From positions 735,313 through 799,312 of the forward strand of contig NZ_SAYT01000002.1 in NCBI RefSeq assembly GCF_004296575.1: a DNA stretch of 64,000 nt, given 5' to 3'. Of the stretch, positions 58,867 to 64,000 are shown piece by piece (the first letter of the stretch is position 1; each line of letters begins with the position of its first letter). Position numbers and translations under genes: made by a program. The notes beneath the pieces are model-generated. The model searched no databases. It worked only from the letters and a program-made list of their open reading frames with translations, and had not been told where the DNA came from. This stretch comes from Dyella amyloliquefaciens (GTDB lineage Bacteria; Pseudomonadota; Gammaproteobacteria; Xanthomonadales; Rhodanobacteraceae).

Positions 58867-59382
58867 ATGCCCGCCCGTCTCGCTTCCTATCTGCTTCGCG
58901 GTATGGCAATCGCCGGCCTGGCGGCACTGGCCGCATGCGCCCCGGCACCGATCTACAAACCTTCGACCAACACGATCGCGGTCCCGCCCAACGGGGTCGC
59001 GCAGTCGCCAGACCGATTCATGAACGCGGATGTGATCTGGGGCGGCCGCATCGTGCAGGTGAACAACTTCCACGACCACAGCGAGATCGAGATCCTCGGC
59101 TATCCGCTGGACAGCTCGCAGCGGCCCAAGGCTGACAATGGTGGCGGCTGGGGACGCTTCGTCGCCGTGGTCCCGGGCTATGTCGAGTCATTCGACTACC
59201 CGTCCGGCTCGCTGATCACGCTCACCGGCCATATCACCGGCAGCCGTAGCGGCACCGTGGGCGAAGCAAGTTACGTGTTTCCCACGGTGAGCGTGGCGCA
59301 ATCGCACGTATGGACGTCCGCCGAAATGGAAAGCGGCAAGTCCAACGTGAGCTTCGGCATCGGCGTGGGCGTGGTCCACTAG
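58867..59382 (+). CDS. Slp-family outer-membrane lipoprotein
   Basis: A 171-residue lipoprotein (lipobox LAALAACAP) with the Slp pattern VIWGGRIVQVNNFHDHSEIEILGYPLDSSQRPK, RFVAVVPGYVESFDYPSGSLITLTGHI. Slp proteins are induced in starvation or acid stress. It follows rlmJ by 91 bases. Confidence 0.88.
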   Translation: MPARLASYLLRGMAIAGLAALAACAPAPIYKPSTNTIAVPPNGVAQSPDRFMNADVIWGGRIVQVNNFHDHSEIEILGYPLDSSQRPKADNGGGWGRFVAVVPGYVESFDYPSGSLITLTGHITGSRSGTVGEASYVFPTVSVAQSHVWTSAEMESGKSNVSFGIGVGVVH

Positions 59383-59550
59383 CCGCGCCCGCAGCCAGCG
59401 GTCCCCAATTCGCTGAAGGCGACTCTGCTCGCCCTCGGCGCGGGCTTTGCCAACGTTGCTGACTGGGCCCTGCCCGGCCGCTGTGCGCGACCGCTACGCC
59501 CGGGATGCAGACCGCCCAGTGAGCTTCTGCGGAAAAGCAGCCCCCACTCC

Positions 59551-59946
59551 TCAGGCCGCGGCGAGCTGCAAAAGATCCCACTTGTTGCCGTACAGATCCT
59601 TGAACACCACCACGGTGCCATAGCTTTCCTTGCGCGGCTCTTCGCAGAACTCCGCACCCGCGGCGCGCATCCGCTCGTAGTCGCGCCAGAAGTCATCCGT
59701 GTGCAGCAGCAGGAATACGCGCCCACCGGCCTGGCTGCCCACGTGTGCCGACTGCTCCGGCGTGGCCGCCTTGGCCAGCAGCAGGCGCGTCTCGGCGGCG
59801 CCTGGCGGAGCGACGACCACCCAGCGCTTACCGCCACCCATGTCAGTGTCTTCGATCAACTGGAAACCCAGTACCGTCGTGTACCAGGCCAGGGCTTCGT
59901 CGTAGTCGGCCACGACCAGCGCAATGCTTCCGATATGTTGCTTCAC
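59551..59946 (-). CDS. VOC-family (glyoxalase-like) protein
   Basis: A 131-residue single VOC domain: IGSIALVVADYDEALAWYTTVLGFQLIEDTDMG and VFLLLHTDDFWRDYERMRAAGAEFCEEPRKESYGTVVVFKDLYGNKWDLLQ. The GTG at 59946 overlaps the stop of the upstream MmcQ/YjbR gene (GTGA) and has GGAGAA before it, so it is preferred to the ATG further upstream. Substrate unknown. Confidence 0.82.
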   Translation of the reverse strand: MKQHIGSIALVVADYDEALAWYTTVLGFQLIEDTDMGGGKRWVVVAPPGAAETRLLLAKAATPEQSAHVGSQAGGRVFLLLHTDDFWRDYERMRAAGAEFCEEPRKESYGTVVVFKDLYGNKWDLLQLAAA

Positions 59947-60350
59947 TTCGTCTTCTCCGTCGGCAAGGGCCATGGACCCAGCTCCGCCTGCAGCTTCTTG
60001 GTGAGCTTCGCGCGCACCAGTCCGTAGGAGGCACGGATGAAGTCAGCCAGTTCGGCGGAGGCAAAGCGCTGCGGCTCGACCACCGACACCCAGTGCGCGC
60101 GGGCCATGTAGGGGGCGGCGATGATACCCGGCTGGTCGGTCAGCTCCAGGAAGCGCTCGTCCGGCACCTTGAAGGACAGCCGTCCGCCTTCGCTGCCATC
60201 GGACGGCGTCACCACGAACATCTTGCCGCCCACGCTGAAGACCAGGTCGGCACCCCACTTGATGTCCCGCGTCACCCCGGGCCAATGGCCGCACAGGGCT
60301 TCCAACTGGGCTGCCGTCATGCTCTTGGCTGCTTTTGCCATGCTCTTCAT
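59943..60350 (-). CDS. MmcQ/YjbR-family protein
   Basis: A 135-residue protein of the YjbR fold: EALCGHWPGVTRDIKWGADLVFSVGGKMFVV, RLSFKVPDERFLELTDQPGIIAAPYMARAHWVSVVE, ELADFIRASYGLVRAKL. The family resembles a DNA-binding CyaY-like fold without proven function. ATG 60350 or 60341 may be the start. It is co-transcribed with the VOC gene. Confidence 0.83.
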   Translation of the reverse strand: MKSMAKAAKSMTAAQLEALCGHWPGVTRDIKWGADLVFSVGGKMFVVTPSDGSEGGRLSFKVPDERFLELTDQPGIIAAPYMARAHWVSVVEPQRFASAELADFIRASYGLVRAKLTKKLQAELGPWPLPTEKTK

Positions 60351-60523
60351 CCACCCTCGACGCCCCGATATCCGGGATGGAGCATTCTGCTCCGGGCCAC
60401 GGCCTTCTGCGCGCCTGTCCCAGGGACGCAGCCAGCAGGCAGCGCGGTGCGACATAGAGCCGCCTAAGATGGCTGTCCACAAGGGCTTTTGTTCATGTTG
60501 CGGCGCACACAATACGGTAAAGT

Positions 60524-61135
60524 ATGGCCATGACTCCCGCCATCGACCTCACCCATCCCCGGCGTGCGCTTCCCCCGCGCACCAGCGAACGCTTCAACCG
60601 TCCGCGCCTGGTTGAGCTGCCCCGTCCCAAGGGCGAGGTAGTCCGTACCCACGATGGACGCGAGTTGCACCTGCGCCCTATCGAGCCGGGTGACGTGGCG
60701 GCCCTCAAGCGTCAGTTCGCCCGCTTGTCGCCAGAAGACATCCGTCGCCGATTCCTGCATTCGATGGGCGAGCTTCCCGATCCCATGGCACAGCGCCTGT
60801 GTCGCCTCGACCCGGCGATGGAAACCGCTTACGTGCTGATGGACGAAACGGTGCGCCCTGCCGAGTTGCGCGGCGTGGGCCGCATCTTTGTGGATGAGGC
60901 CGCCAACAATGCGGAGTTCTCCGTGCTGGTGGAGCATGACTGGGCCCGCCAGGGCCTCGGCGCCCTGCTGATGCAGCGCCTGGTCGACGACTGCCGCCGC
61001 CGCGGCCTGAGCGAAATCTGGGGCTACGTGCTGCTGGAGAATCGCCCGATGCTGCAGCTGTGCAAGGAACTGGGCTTCGTGCGCCGCCTGTCCCCCGACG
61101 AGCCCGGCACCACGCAGATCTCGCTGCAGCTGTGA
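60524..61135 (+). CDS. GNAT-family acetyltransferase
   Basis: A 203-residue protein with a GNAT domain from about residue 45: LHLRPIEPGDVAALKRQFARLSPEDIRRRFLHSM, GVGRIFVDEAANNAEFSVLVEHDWARQGLGALLMQRLVDDCRRRGLSEIWGYVLLENRPMLQLCKELGF. It resembles the acetyltransferase domain of protein lysine acetyltransferase Pat/YfiQ without the large N-terminal domain. Substrate unknown. Confidence 0.87.
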   Translation: MAMTPAIDLTHPRRALPPRTSERFNRPRLVELPRPKGEVVRTHDGRELHLRPIEPGDVAALKRQFARLSPEDIRRRFLHSMGELPDPMAQRLCRLDPAMETAYVLMDETVRPAELRGVGRIFVDEAANNAEFSVLVEHDWARQGLGALLMQRLVDDCRRRGLSEIWGYVLLENRPMLQLCKELGFVRRLSPDEPGTTQISLQL

Positions 61136-61200
61136 CCCTCGCCGCGTACGGCGGAAGGGTTGTCGCGCGAGCTACGCGCCCCAACAAGAGATGAGAACCA

Positions 61201-61223
61201 GCGCCCCGGCTCGTCCGGGGCGC
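61201..61223. terminator. GC-rich hairpin before mfd
   Basis: GCGCCCCGG (61201-61209) pairs with CCGGGGCGC (61215-61223), a 9-base stem with a five-base loop, 65 bases after the GNAT stop. No strong T-run follows. Confidence 0.55.
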
Positions 61224-61288
61224 TCGCGTTACACTTGCCCGCTTTCCCGGCGCAGTTCGACGAAGCCGCCCCTCGATCACGCGTACGC

Positions 61289-64000
61289 ATGGCCCAGACG
61301 ATTCCGCATCCGCCCCTGCCCACCAGCCCCAAGCAGCGCCGTTTCTGGACGTCGCCCCATGGATCCTCGCGCGCCTTGCTGGTGGCGGAAGCCGCCCGCA
61401 CGCACCAGGGCCTGCTGGTAGCCGTCACGCGCGACACCCAGCGGGCACACGCGCTGGAGGAGGAGCTGCGGGTTTTCGCCGGCAACCTGCCCGTGTTGCA
61501 CTTCCCCGATTGGGAAACCCTGCCCTACGACGTCTTCAGTCCGCACCCGGACATCGTCTCCCAACGCATCGCCACGCTGTTCCAGCTGCCGAACACGCAG
61601 CGCGGCGTGCTGGTGGTGCCGATCGCCACGCTGATGCAGCGCATCGCCCCGCGCAGCCACATCACCGGCAGCGGCTTGATGGTGAAGAAGGGCCAGAAGC
61701 TGGACCTCGCCACCGAGCAGCGACGTCTGGAAGCCGCCGGCTATCGCAACGTGCCGCAGGTGGCCGAGCCGGGCGACTTCGCCGTGCGCGGCGCGCTGAT
61801 CGACATCTTCCCGATGGGCGCGGCGGAGCCCTACCGCATCGAGCTGTTCGACGACGAGATCGAATCGATCCGCAGCTTCGATCCGGAAACGCAGCGCTCG
61901 CAGCAACAGGTGGAACGCATCGAGCTGCTGCCGGCACGCGAATTCCCGCTTACCGAAAGCGCGGCCAAGGACTTCCGCACACACCTGCGTGAACGCTTCC
62001 CCATCGACGTGCGCCGCTGTCCGCTCTACCAGGACATGAAGGAAGGCGTCACGCCGGGCGGCATCGAGTACTACCTGCCGATGTTCTTCGAGCAGACCGC
62101 GACGCTGTTCGACTACCTCGCGGACAACGCCGTGTTCCTGCTGGGCGAGTCCGCCATGGAATCGGCCGAGCAGTTCTGGACGCAGACCGGCGAGCGCTAC
62201 GACCAGCGCGCGCATGACATCGAACGCCCGGTGCTGCCGCCGGCAGAGCTCTACCTGCAGCCCGAACAACTGCGCGAGCAGCTCAACAAGCGCCTGCGCA
62301 TCGAGCTCGTCGACAGTGGCCACGAGCATGCGCAGCCCAGCGGCACGCAACCGGCGCTCGAGCTCCCACTCAACCGCAAGGGCGAGGAACCCGGCACCTC
62401 GCTGCGCCATTTCCTCGGCAGCTATCCGGGGCGCGTGCTGATCGCCGCCGATTCGGCGGGACGCCGCGAGGCATTGATCGAGCAACTCGCCGGTGCGGGC
62501 CTCAAGCCCGACACGGTGGATGGCTGGGCCGCCTTTGTGGCCGGCGGCGACAAGCTGCGCTTTGCCATCACCATCGCCTCGCTGGAACAGGGCTTCGCGC
62601 TGACCGAGCCCGCGCTCACCGTGCTGACCGAGCGCGAGCTATTCGGCGAACGCGTGCGCACCGAGCGCAAGCGTCGTCGTGGCGCAGCGCGCGACCCTGA
62701 AAGCATCATCCGCGACCTCACCGAGCTGACCATCGGCGCGCCCATCGTGCATGTGGACCATGGCGTGGGCCGCTACCAGGGCCTGGTGTCGATGGAACTG
62801 GGCGGCATGGAGGGCGAGTTCCTCACCATCGAATACGCCAAGGGCGACAAGCTCTATGTGCCGGTGGCCCAGCTTGGCCTGGTCAGCCGCTACACCGGTA
62901 CCGCGCCCGAACTTGCGCCGCTGCACTCGCTGGGTGGCGACGCGTGGGAACGCGCACGCCGCAAGGCTGCCGAGAAGGTGCGCGACGTCGCCGCGGAATT
63001 GCTCGGGATCTATGCACAGCGCGAAGCCCGCGGCGGCGAATCGCTGCCTATCGACCGCCAGCTGGTGGAGGAATTCGGCGCGAGCTTCCCGTTCGAGGAA
63101 ACCCCTGACCAGGAACAAGCGATCAACGCCGTGCTCACCGACCTCGCCGCGCCACGCGCGATGGATCGCGTGATTTGCGGCGACGTCGGCTTTGGCAAGA
63201 CTGAAGTGGCACTGCGCGCTGCGTTCGCCGCCGCCACCGCCGGCAAGCAGGTGGCCGTGCTGGTGCCCACCACCCTGCTCGCCCAGCAGCACTACCGCAA
63301 TTTCGCGGACCGCTTCGCCGACTGGCCGGTGCGCGTGGATGTGCTGTCACGCTTCAAGTCGACGAAGGAAGTAAACGAAGCGCTCAAGCGCCTCGCCGAC
63401 GGCCAGATCGACGTCATCGTGGGCACGCACAAGCTGCTCGCGCCGGATATCCGCTTCAAGGACCTGGGCCTGGTCGTGGTGGACGAGGAGCAACGTTTCG
63501 GCGTGCGCCAGAAGGAACAGCTGAAGAAGCTGCGTGCCGAAGTCGACCTGCTCACCATGACGGCCACGCCGATTCCGCGCACGCTCAACATGGCGATGAG
63601 CGGCTTGCGCGATCTTTCGTTGATCGCCACGCCGCCCGCGCATCGCATGGCCGTGCGCACTTTCATCTCCACCTGGGAGCCCGCGCTGATCCGCGAGGCG
63701 TTCCAGCGCGAGCTGCAACGCGGCGGCCAGGTGTACTTCCTGCACAACGAAGTGGACACCATCGAACGCGCGGCGCGCGAGGTGGCGGAACTGATCCCCG
63801 ATGCGCGCATCGGCATCGCCCACGGCCAGATGCCCGAGCGCGAGCTGGAACGCGTGATGGCGGACTTCCACCGCCAGCGCTTCAACGTGCTGGTGTGCAC
63901 CACCATCATCGAGACCGGCATCGACATCCCGACGGCCAACACCATCATCATCAACCGTGCGGACCGTTTCGGCCTCGCGCAGTTGCACCAGCTGCGCGGC
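61289..64000 (+). CDS. mfd: Transcription-repair coupling factor Mfd, 3' end missing
   Basis: The first 904 codons of mfd; the frame is open at the right edge (full length is normally about 1150). UvrB-like N-terminal part ([63 protein letters not shown]), the RNA-polymerase-binding region ([42 protein letters not shown]), then the RecG-like ATPase with Walker [10 protein letters not shown] near residue 630, DEEQRFG near 731 and [20 protein letters not shown]. Mfd removes stalled RNA polymerase and recruits UvrA. Confidence 0.97.
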   Translation, partial: MAQTIPHPPLPTSPKQRRFWTSPHGSSRALLVAEAARTHQGLLVAVTRDTQRAHALEEELRVFAGNLPVLHFPDWETLPYDVFSPHPDIVSQRIATLFQLPNTQRGVLVVPIATLMQRIAPRSHITGSGLMVKKGQKLDLATEQRRLEAAGYRNVPQVAEPGDFAVRGALIDIFPMGAAEPYRIELFDDEIESIRSFDPETQRSQQQVERIELLPAREFPLTESAAKDFRTHLRERFPIDVRRCPLYQDMKEGVTPGGIEYYLPMFFEQTATLFDYLADNAVFLLGESAMESAEQFWTQTGERYDQRAHDIERPVLPPAELYLQPEQLREQLNKRLRIELVDSGHEHAQPSGTQPALELPLNRKGEEPGTSLRHFLGSYPGRVLIAADSAGRREALIEQLAGAGLKPDTVDGWAAFVAGGDKLRFAITIASLEQGFALTEPALTVLTERELFGERVRTERKRRRGAARDPESIIRDLTELTIGAPIVHVDHGVGRYQGLVSMELGGMEGEFLTIEYAKGDKLYVPVAQLGLVSRYTGTAPELAPLHSLGGDAWERARRKAAEKVRDVAAELLGIYAQREARGGESLPIDRQLVEEFGASFPFEETPDQEQAINAVLTDLAAPRAMDRVICGDVGFGKTEVALRAAFAAATAGKQVAVLVPTTLLAQQHYRNFADRFADWPVRVDVLSRFKSTKEVNEALKRLADGQIDVIVGTHKLLAPDIRFKDLGLVVVDEEQRFGVRQKEQLKKLRAEVDLLTMTATPIPRTLNMAMSGLRDLSLIATPPAHRMAVRTFISTWEPALIREAFQRELQRGGQVYFLHNEVDTIERAAREVAELIPDARIGIAHGQMPERELERVMADFHRQRFNVLVCTTIIETGIDIPTANTIIINRADRFGLAQLHQLRG

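Overview
The window is GC-rich proteobacterial DNA with dense, bidirectional gene packing, many ATGA/GTGA start-stop overlaps and no recognisable rRNA, tRNA, IS element or CRISPR array. The mix of genes (copLAB next to rlmJ, FdtA/WxcM-type sugar genes, tandem DUF899 proteins, mfd) suggests a gammaproteobacterium of the Xanthomonadales, most likely a soil Rhodanobacteraceae (Dyella/Rhodanobacter/Luteibacter type). That placement is inference from gene content only.

Layout. 1-3.3 kb: end of a secreted VOC protein, then the cyanate locus cynR / cynT-cynS followed by a nucleoside (guanine) deaminase. 3.3-14 kb: a mostly minus-strand redox and copper region with a MauG-like di-haem peroxidase, a FixH-like protein, an unlisted 47-residue cysteine-rich mini-protein divergent from an AraC regulator, CopD-CopC, a CusF-like copper protein, a cytochrome c4-like protein, and an MtrB/PioB barrel with an MtrA/DmsE decahaem cytochrome (an outer-membrane electron conduit). 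14.4-16.5 kb: ArsR-type regulator, apparently leaderless, with two DUF899 thioredoxin-like proteins. 16.5-20.3 kb: redoxin-response regulator-sensor kinase operon divergent from ohr, with OmpR-type direct repeats between them.

20.3-46 kb is the most interesting part. An ABC exporter, HprK-like kinase, B12-type radical SAM, nucleotidyltransferase, two GT4 glycosyltransferases, a second radical SAM, two methyltransferases and an amidohydrolase adjoin a Wzx/Wzy/Wzz polysaccharide operon that carries dTDP-3-amino-3,6-dideoxyhexose genes (FdtA, FdtB, acetyltransferase). Next come an outer-membrane barrel gene and an ECF sigma / zinc-finger anti-sigma / lipoprotein-subtilisin operon. By eye I find one bipartite motif, CAACC-N16-GCACTCA, at six places: before the sigma gene itself, before four other transcription units of the cluster, and once on the plus strand ahead of the barrel gene. 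I interpret it as the promoter of this ECF sigma, making 20-45 kb one regulon. The periplasmic end of the anti-sigma resembles the pro-region of the neighbouring subtilisin, which suggests how the protease could sense or be held by the anti-sigma.

45-64 kb is mostly housekeeping or stress related: folE2, a periplasmic cyclophilin, a DUF4349 lipoprotein, PadR with a siderophore-interacting reductase, AsmA, an EamA transporter, LysR with an NAD(P)-binding oxidoreductase, copL-copA-copB, rlmJ, an Slp lipoprotein, a VOC protein with an MmcQ/YjbR protein, a GNAT protein and the first 904 codons of mfd, which runs off the end.
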